Assembly (NCBI GenBank): GCA_947489925.1
Contig: CANLFK010000001.1
Location: forward strand, 1 to 38,469
Source of the DNA: Candidatus Caenarcanales bacterium
GTDB taxonomy: Bacteria; Cyanobacteriota; Vampirovibrionia; Caenarcaniphilales; Caenarcanaceae
DNA: 38,469 nt
Direction: 5' to 3'
The position numbers were made by a program, and so were the translations under genes. Position 1 is the first letter of the stretch. Every line of letters begins with the position of its first letter. Under the pieces are notes generated by a model. It did not search any database. It saw only the letters and a program-made list of their open reading frames with translations, and was not told the origin of the DNA. This document shows positions 1-6,699 of the stretch, piece after piece.

Positions 1-194
1 TTGGTACTTATAATCCAGATTGGGCAATTGTAAAGCATGAAGATCAAACAATTTATTTAGTAAGAGAAACCAAAAGCACAAAAAACTTTGACAAACTTCG
101 CAATTATGAAACAGACAAAATACACTGTGGTAAAAAACATTTTGAATCACTCGGAGTTGATTTTAATATTGTAATATCGGCAAGTGAGGTTTAA
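1..194 (+). CDS. Type III restriction enzyme, Res subunit, C-terminal fragment (cut by window edge)
   Basis: The frame is open from base 3 to a TAA at 192-194 and gives about 63 residues. They include a segment reading GTYNPDWAIV, then YLVRETKST, then CGKKHFESLGVDF, ending in SASEV. This matches the conserved end of the Res subunit of type III restriction-modification enzymes (EcoP15I/EcoP1I type), where the PDW...ETK pattern is the PD-(D/E)xK nuclease core: D of NPDW, then E and K of RETK. The helicase part would lie outside the window, so I cannot tell whether the gene is whole. It is followed 200 bases later by a truncated mod gene. In most type III loci mod precedes res, so this order is unusual and may reflect rearrangement or two adjacent loci. 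The family call is from recognition of the motif string. Confidence 0.8.
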   Translation, partial: GTYNPDWAIVKHEDQTIYLVRETKSTKNFDKLRNYETDKIHCGKKHFESLGVDFNIVISASEV

Positions 195-394
195 TTTTTA
201 AATTCTTGAGTTTCTTCATCTTCTTTTGAATCTCTTTGATTGAGTGATCAAGTCTTATTTCTGTAACTATTCAGGCAGGCAAGAAAATCCCACTTCGCTT
301 GATGTATGAGCTTTTTAGTAATTTACAATAAAACTGAGAAGAATTTAATAAAGAAATATCTCTCTGAAGGGGAAAGTGAAGGAGAAATAAATTA
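195..394. other. Non-coding spacer between res end and truncated mod
   Basis: This 200-base spacer has no convincing gene. An open frame on the reverse strand (271-570) overlaps the mod fragment and has no family features, so it is treated as a shadow. The right end carries a good ribosome-binding site, AAGGAGA at 379-385, nine bases before the mod ATG at 395. Confidence 0.5.
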
Positions 395-685
395 ATGAAT
401 ACTGAAATACACAAACAAGAATTAACCTCAATGAATATTACTGAAGAGCAACTCCAAAAACTTAAACAATTATTTCCAGAAGCTTTCACAGAGGGAAATA
501 AAATAGACTGGAACAAACTTAGATTAACTTTAGGTGAAAATATTGATGTCGGCAAAGAACGCTTCGGCATGAATTGGGCGGGAAAAGCTGATTGTTTTAA
601 AACTATTCAAGAACCTAGTATTGCAACTTTAATTCCAGTTCCAGAAGAGAGCCTTAATTTTAAGGGTGAGCAATATTTAATGTGA
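395..685 (+). pseudogene. Type III DNA methyltransferase (Mod), N-terminal remnant truncated by a MITE
   Basis: The 96-residue product starts at an ATG with a strong ribosome-binding site (AAGGAGA, 379-385). Its LKQLFPEAFTEG, KIDWNKLRLTLGE, WAGKADCFK and ATLIPVPEESLNF segments are the typical N-terminus of type III (and related beta-class) Mod methyltransferases, which are normally about 550-700 residues long. The catalytic parts (DPPY motif IV, FxGxG motif I, target-recognition domain) are all missing. The frame ends at TGA, 683-685, inside the left terminal repeat of the MITE-like element that begins at about 678, so the break point and the element coincide. No mod sequence resumes after the element's right end at 957. 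A plain insertion would have left it there, so a deletion, recombination or assembly join must also have happened. The product should have no methyltransferase activity. Confidence 0.75.
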
Positions 686-799
686 GTTCGACAGATAAAA
701 AACACAAAAAGCTTCTCAAGAATTCAAGTCTTAGCCCCCTAAGCTTAAGCCATTCCCCGAAGGGGACACTCAATAAATCTGTTTGAAATTTTCTGTCTT
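677..799 (+). repeat. Dispersed repeat copy 1 (left part of the MITE)
   Basis: Bases 677-799 match 38347-38469 in the same orientation over at least 123 bp with a single difference (A at 742, G at 38412). The match is limited on the right only by the window end, so the true repeat is probably the whole 280 bp element. Confidence 0.9.
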
Positions 800-957
800 C
801 AAGGTCTAAATTCCCAACTCCACTCTCTAATAGCCCACTTTCAGGGGGTTGGGGGTGAAAAGACAAAATTCTTTAGCGAGAGACTTGCAATTGTGATTGC
901 TTCAAAGTTTCTCTTCAATCAGCATTTTCAGATTTTCTTTTCATCGAACTCACATTA
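678..957. mobile_element. MITE-like non-autonomous element with 14 bp terminal inverted repeats
   Basis: The left end TAATGTGAGTTCGA (678-691) is exactly the reverse complement of TCGAACTCACATTA at 944-957, defining an element of about 280 bp. If the outer TA is the duplicated target, the element proper is ATGTGAGTTCGA to its complement, as expected for Tc1/mariner/IS630-type TA insertion; that family assignment is inference. It encodes no transposase; the only open frame (660-866, reverse) looks like a shadow. The interior has short G/C-rich blocks, unlike the AT-rich surroundings, including a small hairpin TCCCCGAAGGGGA near 754-766. A second copy of the left 123 bp lies at 38347-38469. The element truncates mod on its left and ends 46 bases before the pirin start on its right. 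Confidence 0.7.
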
Positions 958-1003
958 CTTTAGAGTAATCAATCATAATCAGCGTTTTCAGTACAGCAAA
1001 ATC

Positions 1004-1708
1004 ATGAATATAGTTTTACACAAAGCATCTGACAGAGGAATTAGCGATCATGGTTGGCTAAAAAGCAGTCATAGTTTTAGTTTTGCTAATTATCATAATC
1101 CTCAAATGATGGGATTTGGTCTTTTACGGGTAATTAATGATGATCAAATTGAAGGCGGAAAAGGGTTTGATACACATCATCACCGTGATATGGAAATTAT
1201 TTCAATTCCTTTAGCGGGTAGCTTGGAGCATAAAGACAGTGAAGGAAATCATTTTATCCTCAAAAAAGGTGATATTCAGGTCATGTCGGCTGGTACTGGA
1301 ATTAGCCATTCAGAGTATAATCACTCATCAGACGAGTTAGCTAAGTTTTTACAAATATGGATTATACCAAAACAAAAAGGCATTAAACCAGCTTATCAAC
1401 AAAAGTCTTATGAAACAGAAGACAGACAAAATAAATGGCAAAAAATTGCTGGGCAAGATGCAATTGATATTAATCAGGATGCTAATTTGTTTTTAACTGA
1501 TTTAAATGCTGGTAAAAGTATTAAATACAAAAGTAGTTTTAAAAATAATGGTGTTTATGTATTTTTGATTAATGGACAAATTGAGCTATTAAAACAAAAC
1601 TTAGATAATCGTGATGCCTTAGCAATTTCTAGCCCTATAAACGAATTTGAAATTAAAGCATTAGCTAATTCGGAGATTTTAATTTTGGATATTCCTATGA
1701 CTGAATGA
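1004..1708 (+). CDS. Pirin family protein (cupin quercetinase-like)
   Basis: The 234-residue product is a typical pirin: an N-terminal RGISDHGWLKSSHSFSFANY segment, followed by the cupin metal site FDTHHHRDMEII and a Glu/His-rich strand GSLEHKDSEG. Pirins are cytoplasmic bicupin proteins that bind iron; some oxidise quercetin and some act as redox-sensing partners. I chose ATG 1004 because the family begins at MNIVLHKASDRG. The open frame runs further upstream to 893, but those 37 residues come from the MITE and do not look like protein. The MITE ends 46 bases upstream, so the element may have replaced or altered this gene's promoter. The substrate is unknown. Confidence 0.88.
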   Translation: MNIVLHKASDRGISDHGWLKSSHSFSFANYHNPQMMGFGLLRVINDDQIEGGKGFDTHHHRDMEIISIPLAGSLEHKDSEGNHFILKKGDIQVMSAGTGISHSEYNHSSDELAKFLQIWIIPKQKGIKPAYQQKSYETEDRQNKWQKIAGQDAIDINQDANLFLTDLNAGKSIKYKSSFKNNGVYVFLINGQIELLKQNLDNRDALAISSPINEFEIKALANSEILILDIPMTE

Positions 1709-1723
1709 ATAAGAAAATAATTA

Positions 1724-1786
1724 ATGAATACTGAATTTACTTTTCCTGATAATAAACTCGCATTATCACTTCATAAATTTATATAG
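1724..1786 (+). other. 20-codon mini-ORF downstream of pirin, probably not a gene
   Basis: An ATG at 1724 opens 20 codons ending in TAG. Its first bases (ATTAATGAATACTGAA) nearly copy the start of the mod remnant at 391-406. This may be a decayed copy of a mod start or chance in AT-rich DNA. The rest of the 285-base spacer up to 1993 shows no gene. Confidence 0.2.
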
Positions 1787-1938
1787 AAAAAAAAGACGAA
1801 ATTATATTCTTGATTTTGCTTATTCAGACAGCTTCTTAATAGATTAATTGATAACTAGTCTGTCGCAAAGATAATATCAAATTCATTCAAAAAGCATTTA
1901 TTTTTGTTAATATGAGTAAAATTTAGCTCATAGAGGGT

Positions 1939-1966
1939 TTTACCTTTTAATTGGGAATATTATAAT
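1939..1966 (+). promoter_or_regulatory. Probable sigma-70-type promoter for the sigma factor gene
   Basis: A perfect TATAAT at 1961-1966 is preceded by TTTACC (1939-1944, four of six consensus bases) with a 16-base spacer. The ATG lies 27 bases downstream at 1994. AGAGG at 1975-1979 is the nearest ribosome-binding site, though it sits rather far (14 bases) from the ATG. Confidence 0.45.
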
Positions 1967-1993
1967 TTATATGCAGAGGTTTATTTTATATTT

Positions 1994-2803
1994 ATGCAAA
2001 CAAAGAAAGTAAGCACTTATACTCGTTCTGATGTAGACACCGATTTGGTTCATACTTTATTGGCAGAATATCGTCAAAATAAGTCTTCCAATGTAAAAGA
2101 TTTAATTATTAAGCATTGTATTGGGCTTGTCAAAAGAATTGCAAATGGCTTGGCTAGAAGAAGTACAGACTCTGTTGATGATTTAATTCAGGTTGGTTGT
2201 ATTGGATTAATTAAAGCGATTGAGAATTTTGACCCCACTGCTGGAGCTAAATGTACTACTTATTTTACACATTTAATTGCTGGTGAAATGAGGCATTATT
2301 GCAGAGATCGGGCTATGTTATTTCGAGCACCCCGTGAATTAGTTGAATTAAATTTTAGAATTAGTCGTATGACTCAAGCTTTAACTTATGAATTCGGCCG
2401 TGAACCGACTGATTTAGAGCTGGCAAGTGCTTTGGAAGTTGAGCCAAAAAAAATACAGGAAGCTTTTGAAGTTGAAAGAAGAAGAACTTTAATTTCTTTA
2501 GATCAAACCCTTTCTAGTGATAATTCTGATGATCAGGTCTTTTTGGATACTTTAGTGGATACTAAATATCAAGGTTTTATTCATTTGCAAGAGCATCGTT
2601 TAGTTTTGCAAGATGCCCTTAAAAATGTAACAATACAAGCTCGTGAAATTATTGAAGAAATCTTTTTGAATGAACAAACTCAAGCTTCATATGCAAAAAG
2701 ACATAAAATTTCTCAAATGCAAACTTCAAGGCGTTTAAGATCCGCTTTGGCAGAGCTAAGAAGATATTTCCACAAGATAGGACAACATCAAGCTATAGTT
2801 TAA
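1994..2803 (+). CDS. RNA polymerase sigma factor, group 3 (SigF/SigB/FliA-like)
   Basis: The 269-residue protein has the sigma-70 region 2 core, with DLIQVGCIGLIKAIENFDP followed by FTHLIAGEMRHYCRD, which contacts core polymerase and the -10 element. A region 3 segment (FGREPTDLELASALEV) follows, and a C-terminal region 4 helix-turn-helix (KRHKISQMQTSRRLRSALAEL) reads the -35 element. There is no region 1.1 or long non-conserved region, which excludes the primary RpoD. The organisation fits stress, motility or surface alternative sigma factors; in cyanobacteria the SigF group is of this type. Region 4 is more divergent than region 2, so promoter specificity may be unusual. The next gene starts four bases after the stop, so the exported protein at 2808 is probably co-transcribed. 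No anti-sigma gene is visible. Confidence 0.88.
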   Translation: MQTKKVSTYTRSDVDTDLVHTLLAEYRQNKSSNVKDLIIKHCIGLVKRIANGLARRSTDSVDDLIQVGCIGLIKAIENFDPTAGAKCTTYFTHLIAGEMRHYCRDRAMLFRAPRELVELNFRISRMTQALTYEFGREPTDLELASALEVEPKKIQEAFEVERRRTLISLDQTLSSDNSDDQVFLDTLVDTKYQGFIHLQEHRLVLQDALKNVTIQAREIIEEIFLNEQTQASYAKRHKISQMQTSRRLRSALAELRRYFHKIGQHQAIV

Positions 2804-2807
2804 AATA

Positions 2808-3536
2808 ATGCTGAAAAATTACATAACTCTTTTATTTTTATTTCTTGTAAGTTTTTCAGCTAAAGCGACAGAATTAAGTTCGAGTATTTTAGAAACTGAA
2901 GCTCAAACTGAAACTGAAATTTCTAGTTCTAATGAAGAAGGCGATATTGATGAATATGTTTATGAAAATTTAGATGAAGAAATATTGGAAGACTCCATCG
3001 AGAACGACAATGATATTTCTTCAAATATTAAACCTAAGCCAGTAGTTTATTATCAGTCACCAATTAAGAGAGTAGCTAAATTTGTGTGGGGTGAGCCCGT
3101 AGACAATGCAATTTTAACTGGTATGCTTAGTTATCATGCAGATGCAGAAAGTAGAAGAGAGGATAGATGGAATCATAATTTAATTGGTTTACAATATAAA
3201 GGCCTTATTGCCTCAACTTTTATTAATAGTCATAATAAACAAAGTGTTTTCGTCGCTTTTGGTCGTAATGTCATTAATACTCCTATTTTACACTCCAAAT
3301 TAAGATTTCAGGCGGGTTATAAAATTGGTTTGATTTATGGTTATAAAAATACACCAGTCTTTAATATACTAGGTATTACTCCCGCTCCGCTCCCTTTTGT
3401 AGGGCTTAGTTATCGTCGAGTAGCATTTGAAATTATACCTATTCCTAGCCGTAATCCTGTTATTTCAGCTAATATGAGAATAAATTTATATCCACCTGAA
3501 AATCCCAAAAAAACAAAAGTAATTTCACGCAAATAA
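2808..3536 (+). CDS. Exported protein, probable small outer-membrane beta-barrel
   Basis: This 242-residue protein has a clear signal peptide (hydrophobic run ending in SFSAKA, cleavage near residue 20) and then a very acidic Ser/Glu-rich linker (about 21-68). The C-terminal region of about 160 residues contains alternating strands such as NLIGLQYKGLIASTFINS, LRFQAGYKIGLIYGY and VISANMRINLYP. Together these suggest a small outer-membrane beta-barrel facing the periplasm or surface. It resembles uncharacterised proteobacterial proteins with a similar LQYxGxxAGTFxNS block, some of them annotated without good reason as transporters. It starts only four bases after the sigma factor stop and is followed within 11 bases by a lipocalin, so the three are likely one transcript. 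The function is unknown; a role with lipids, given the lipocalin neighbour, is inference. Confidence 0.7.
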   Translation: MLKNYITLLFLFLVSFSAKATELSSSILETEAQTETEISSSNEEGDIDEYVYENLDEEILEDSIENDNDISSNIKPKPVVYYQSPIKRVAKFVWGEPVDNAILTGMLSYHADAESRREDRWNHNLIGLQYKGLIASTFINSHNKQSVFVAFGRNVINTPILHSKLRFQAGYKIGLIYGYKNTPVFNILGITPAPLPFVGLSYRRVAFEIIPIPSRNPVISANMRINLYPPENPKKTKVISRK

Positions 3537-3546
3537 AAGCAAATCA

Positions 3547-4098
3547 ATGAATTCTTCGCTCTCAAAACAAAATAAATTTCAAATTATTAGCTTTATAGCT
3601 TTTATAATATCGATTTTACTTATTATAATTTCGGCTAAAGCTGAAGTCTTGCAAACTGTTAATAGTGTAGATTTAAATAAATATGCTGGAAAATGGTATG
3701 AAATTGCTTCTTATCCACAAAGCTTTCAAAAAGGTTGTTATGCTACGACTGCTGAATATACTCCGACAAAAGCAGATTATATAATTGTAGAAAATAAATG
3801 TAATAAAGGTAGTTTAAAAGGTAAACAATCATATATTAAAGGTAAAGCTTTTGTACAAAAAAATTCGGGGAATGCAAAATTAAAAGTACAATTTTTCTGG
3901 CCATTCAAAGGTGATTATTGGATAATTGATTTGGCTGATGATTATAGTTATGCTGTTATTAGTCATCCAAATAAACAATACTTATGGATACTTTCTCGTA
4001 CTCCTAAAATGAATAATAATACTTATGAACAAATACTTAATCGCTTACAGAAAGCTGGCTTTAACTTGAATAAACTGAAAATTACACCACAAATTTAA
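3547..4098 (+). CDS. Bacterial lipocalin (Blc-like)
   Basis: The 183-residue protein has an N-terminal hydrophobic signal (about 12-32, ending SAKA). The classical lipocalin opening follows: VDLNKYAGKWYEIASYPQSF, where the GxW motif closes the barrel. Later segments KVQFFWPFKGDYWIIDL and YLWILSRTP match the Blc subfamily, which binds lysophospholipids or fatty acids in the envelope. Unlike E. coli Blc there is no cysteine lipobox after the signal, so I predict a soluble periplasmic form rather than a lipoprotein. The gene follows the barrel protein by 11 bases and converges on lgt with a 17-base gap. Confidence 0.88.
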   Translation: MNSSLSKQNKFQIISFIAFIISILLIIISAKAEVLQTVNSVDLNKYAGKWYEIASYPQSFQKGCYATTAEYTPTKADYIIVENKCNKGSLKGKQSYIKGKAFVQKNSGNAKLKVQFFWPFKGDYWIIDLADDYSYAVISHPNKQYLWILSRTPKMNNNTYEQILNRLQKAGFNLNKLKITPQI

Positions 4099-4115
4099 GT
4101 ATTTTAATTAATTGT

Positions 4116-4937
4116 TTATTTTTTAGAATTTAGCTTAGATAAATGAAAATAGAAAAAACTGGACACTATAATAAATACTAAACATAAAACTTGAGCGGCT
4201 GGGAAAAAACCAATTTTAAGGCTGTCTAATCTCATAAATTCAAGGAAAAAGCGACCAACTGAATACAAAATTAAATATAAACAAAATAAATTTCCGCTAT
4301 AAGTTGTTTTTTTGTCGTATAAAGATTTTAAATAAAAACCAATAAAAATTAAATAAATAGCTTCATAAAAAAAAGTAGGGTGAAAGCCGTCTGCCAGTAT
4401 ATATTGAATTGGTCTATTATTTTCTGGAACATATAAAGCCCAAGGTAAATTAGTAGGTTTTCCAAAGGCTTCGGTATTAAAGAAATTGCCAAAACGACCA
4501 ATAGCTTGTGCAAAAGGTAAAGATATTGCGATTAAGTCAGCTATTTGACCTAAAGGTAAAAAGTCGGATTTAGTACTATTAAGTTTGTGAAAAAAATAAC
4601 CGCTTAAAAAACCACCAATTAAACCACCTTGTATTGATTGCCCGCCTTGCCAAATGGCTAATATTTCGATCGGGTTTTGACTAAAATAAGTAAAATTTAA
4701 TATTACAAACCATAGTCTAGCTCCAATTACTCCACCCAGAAAGCTCCAGAACAATAAGTCTAATAAATTTTGTTTTTGTTCAGTATTGGCTTTACCTTTT
4801 AGATTAAATAAAATCAGCCAAATTGCTCCTAAAAAACCTAAGCCAGTCGTAATTCCATACCAGCGAATCGGTAAACTTTTGGATAAACCAAATAAATGCC
4901 CAATATCTATTAAAACTGAACCGGGAGAGTAAATCAT
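4116..4937 (-). CDS. lgt: Prolipoprotein diacylglyceryl transferase, with a His-to-Gln change at the usual His103 position
   Basis: Lgt transfers the diacylglyceryl group of phosphatidylglycerol to the lipobox cysteine of prolipoproteins in the inner membrane. The 273-residue protein has about seven membrane segments and the Lgt signature GRFGNFFNTEAFG at residues 147-159, with RWYG near residue 25 and HPTFFYE further on. Length and topology are normal. The segment normally reading GG(M/I)xxHGG reads GGQSIQGGLIGG here (about 98-109), so the histidine equivalent to E. coli His103, reported important for activity, is glutamine (CAA codon). The frame is intact and the other conserved residues remain, so I think the enzyme works but is atypical. 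It is divergent from the MerR-like gene at 5052. Confidence 0.93.
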   Translation of the reverse strand: MIYSPGSVLIDIGHLFGLSKSLPIRWYGITTGLGFLGAIWLILFNLKGKANTEQKQNLLDLLFWSFLGGVIGARLWFVILNFTYFSQNPIEILAIWQGGQSIQGGLIGGFLSGYFFHKLNSTKSDFLPLGQIADLIAISLPFAQAIGRFGNFFNTEAFGKPTNLPWALYVPENNRPIQYILADGFHPTFFYEAIYLIFIGFYLKSLYDKKTTYSGNLFCLYLILYSVGRFFLEFMRLDSLKIGFFPAAQVLCLVFIIVSSFFYFHLSKLNSKK

Positions 4938-5051
4938 TAATAGTTTTAAGTTTTCAAATATACTTAAATATTAACTTGAAAGTACTTGTTGAGTATGCTT
5001 TAATTTTCATTATTGATTTAAAATATTCAATAGAAATAATATAAAATTAAA

Positions 5052-5942
5052 ATGACTCAGCCAGAAGATAATCCGAAAGAATTAATTAGTGAATATTCAA
5101 TCTCAGACGCCGCCGAAAAGCTTACAATACCTGAAAACACCTTAAGAAAATATTTAAATTATTTTAACTTAAAAGTCGAAAAGAATAAAAGAAAAAGTTT
5201 TTTATCAGAAGAGACTTTAAGATATTTAGCCGAAATTTTGCAGCTTAAATCAAATGGTTTGTCTTTAAAGCAAATTAAAAGTTTATGCGAAAAACAATTT
5301 AATCAGCAAGATTTATTAACTTTAAATAGCTTACCTGAAGAAGTAAAAGAAGAAATAAAACCTGAAATAAATACAAATCAAGATGAAAATATTATTATTG
5401 CCCAAAATATTGAAAATAATATTCCAGAATTAGAAGAAGTCTTTATAAATGTCAATGAGAGCTTTATTCCTGAATTTGATATTAATACAAGTCAAGTTCT
5501 AGAAAATAATTATAATCACGATCAGCTAAATAATAATCTTGAAAATCAAGAGGAAAATCTTGAAAATCCTGAATACAATGAAAATGAAGATCAAAGACAT
5601 TATAATCAATCAAATGTTCATTCAGAAGAAGATGATGATAATAATTGGTCTTCTTCGCATTCTCAGGGTCAGACAATTTTGACAAAAGATTATGTGAATA
5701 AAGAAATTGCTGTCCAAGGAAAAAGAGTTTCACGGTTATATCGTTTTTTAAATTCACGCAATTTATCAAGAGATTCAGTAGAAATTAAAGCTGACTTAGA
5801 CCGCAGAGTGATTTTTCTTAATGGTTTAAGATATTTTAGAGATAATTGGTTGGAAAGAAAAGATTATCAAAATCAAGATTATCAGAATCATTCAAGCAGA
5901 AATGGAAATAGACGGGAGCAAAGAGGATTTTCGGGAGTTTAA
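5052..5942 (+). CDS. MerR-like HTH regulator with long acidic Asn/Glu-rich linker
   Basis: The 296-residue protein begins with a winged-helix segment of MerR type (about 15-85): YSISDAAEKLTIPENTLRKY, then a wing (KVEKNKRKSFLSEETLRYL) and KSNGLSLKQIKSLCEKQ. Residues about 95-215 are low-complexity, rich in Asn, Glu and Asp. A conserved-looking basic C-terminal segment (about 218-275, TKDYVNKEIAVQGKRVSRLYRFL and onward) follows. No metal-binding cysteine pattern or effector domain is visible, so it is not a classical metal or drug sensor; it resembles the MerR-type spore or division regulators with disordered tails. It ends 11 bases before birA, suggesting co-transcription. The target is unknown. 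Confidence 0.6.
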   Translation: MTQPEDNPKELISEYSISDAAEKLTIPENTLRKYLNYFNLKVEKNKRKSFLSEETLRYLAEILQLKSNGLSLKQIKSLCEKQFNQQDLLTLNSLPEEVKEEIKPEINTNQDENIIIAQNIENNIPELEEVFINVNESFIPEFDINTSQVLENNYNHDQLNNNLENQEENLENPEYNENEDQRHYNQSNVHSEEDDDNNWSSSHSQGQTILTKDYVNKEIAVQGKRVSRLYRFLNSRNLSRDSVEIKADLDRRVIFLNGLRYFRDNWLERKDYQNQDYQNHSSRNGNRREQRGFSGV

Positions 5943-5953
5943 TTTTATTTACT

Positions 5954-6652
5954 TTGCATTTAATTCAGACATCTTTGACTGATTCAACTAATACTCAAAT
6001 TCAAGTTTATCCTCTTAATACAATTCTTTTGGCTAATTGTCAGTCTGCTGGTCGTGGGAGATATGGCAATCAGTGGTTATCAGCGGAAGGTGGTATTTAT
6101 TTTTCTTATAAAATTAAAAATCCAATTACTAAATTAAAAATACCTTTTTGGTCAATTGCTATTGGAATTGCTTGTCATAAAGCTTTTGAAAGTTTGCAAA
6201 TAAAAACTTTAATAAAATGGCCAAATGATATTTATAATTTGAAACACCAAAAAGTAGCTGGAATCTTGCTTGAAACAGTTTTAAACAAAAAAGATGAATT
6301 AATTATTGGTATTGGTATTAATTATCAAAATCATGATTTACCAGCTGATTATGCTTACCTAGAAACCAAAATGAGTAAATTAAGTATTGTAAATTTAATA
6401 ATTCAAAATATAAATAAAGTTTTTAATTATTCTTTTGCTGATTTAAAAAATTATTATCAAGATTTCGCTTATATTCAGCCAAATTCATTAATTCATTATT
6501 TAAAAGTAAATGACTCACAAAAAACTTATACAGCTTTAGTAAAAGATATTTTAGAGAGCGGTGAATTATTAATTGTAAATTATGAAAATCAGCAAACTGT
6601 TTCTGTAAGCCAATTAAATTCTTCAGAAGTCAAAAAAATTCAGTTGATTTGA
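5954..6652 (+). CDS. birA: Biotin--[acetyl-CoA-carboxylase] ligase, catalytic domain only
   Basis: The enzyme makes biotinyl-5'-AMP and attaches biotin to the acetyl-CoA carboxylase carrier protein in the cytoplasm. The 232-residue product has DSTNTQ (about 10-15), the biotin/AMP-binding loop GRGRYGNQW (33-41), KWPNDI (88-93), the key lysine in KVAGILLE (Lys100) and IGIGINYQN. The N-terminal DNA-binding domain of E. coli BirA is absent, so this is the short non-repressor class. The start at 5954 is TTG; no ATG lies upstream in frame before the MerR-like gene ends, and a TTG just before the DSTN motif fits the family length. Its closeness to the upstream regulator suggests one transcript. Confidence 0.9.
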   Translation: MHLIQTSLTDSTNTQIQVYPLNTILLANCQSAGRGRYGNQWLSAEGGIYFSYKIKNPITKLKIPFWSIAIGIACHKAFESLQIKTLIKWPNDIYNLKHQKVAGILLETVLNKKDELIIGIGINYQNHDLPADYAYLETKMSKLSIVNLIIQNINKVFNYSFADLKNYYQDFAYIQPNSLIHYLKVNDSQKTYTALVKDILESGELLIVNYENQQTVSVSQLNSSEVKKIQLI

Positions 6653-6689
6653 AGAGAAAATTATACACAAAATATTAATCTGCTCTCTT
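6652..6689. terminator. Possible weak bidirectional terminator between birA and carB
   Basis: AAGAGA (6652-6657) can pair with TCTCTT (6684-6689) across an AT-rich loop, followed by TTTTCTT. The stem is short and the loop long, so this is weak evidence. Confidence 0.2.
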
Positions 6690-6699
6690 TTTCTTAATA

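Noticed and set aside
660..866. 68-codon reverse-strand open frame inside the MITE
   Set aside because: It spans the repeat boundary at 677, has no family features and reads through G/C-rich repeat blocks; it is a by-product of the element.
893..1003. Upstream extension of the pirin frame
   Set aside because: It lies largely in the MITE end, has no ribosome-binding site, and pirins begin at the MNIVLHKASDRG position (1004).
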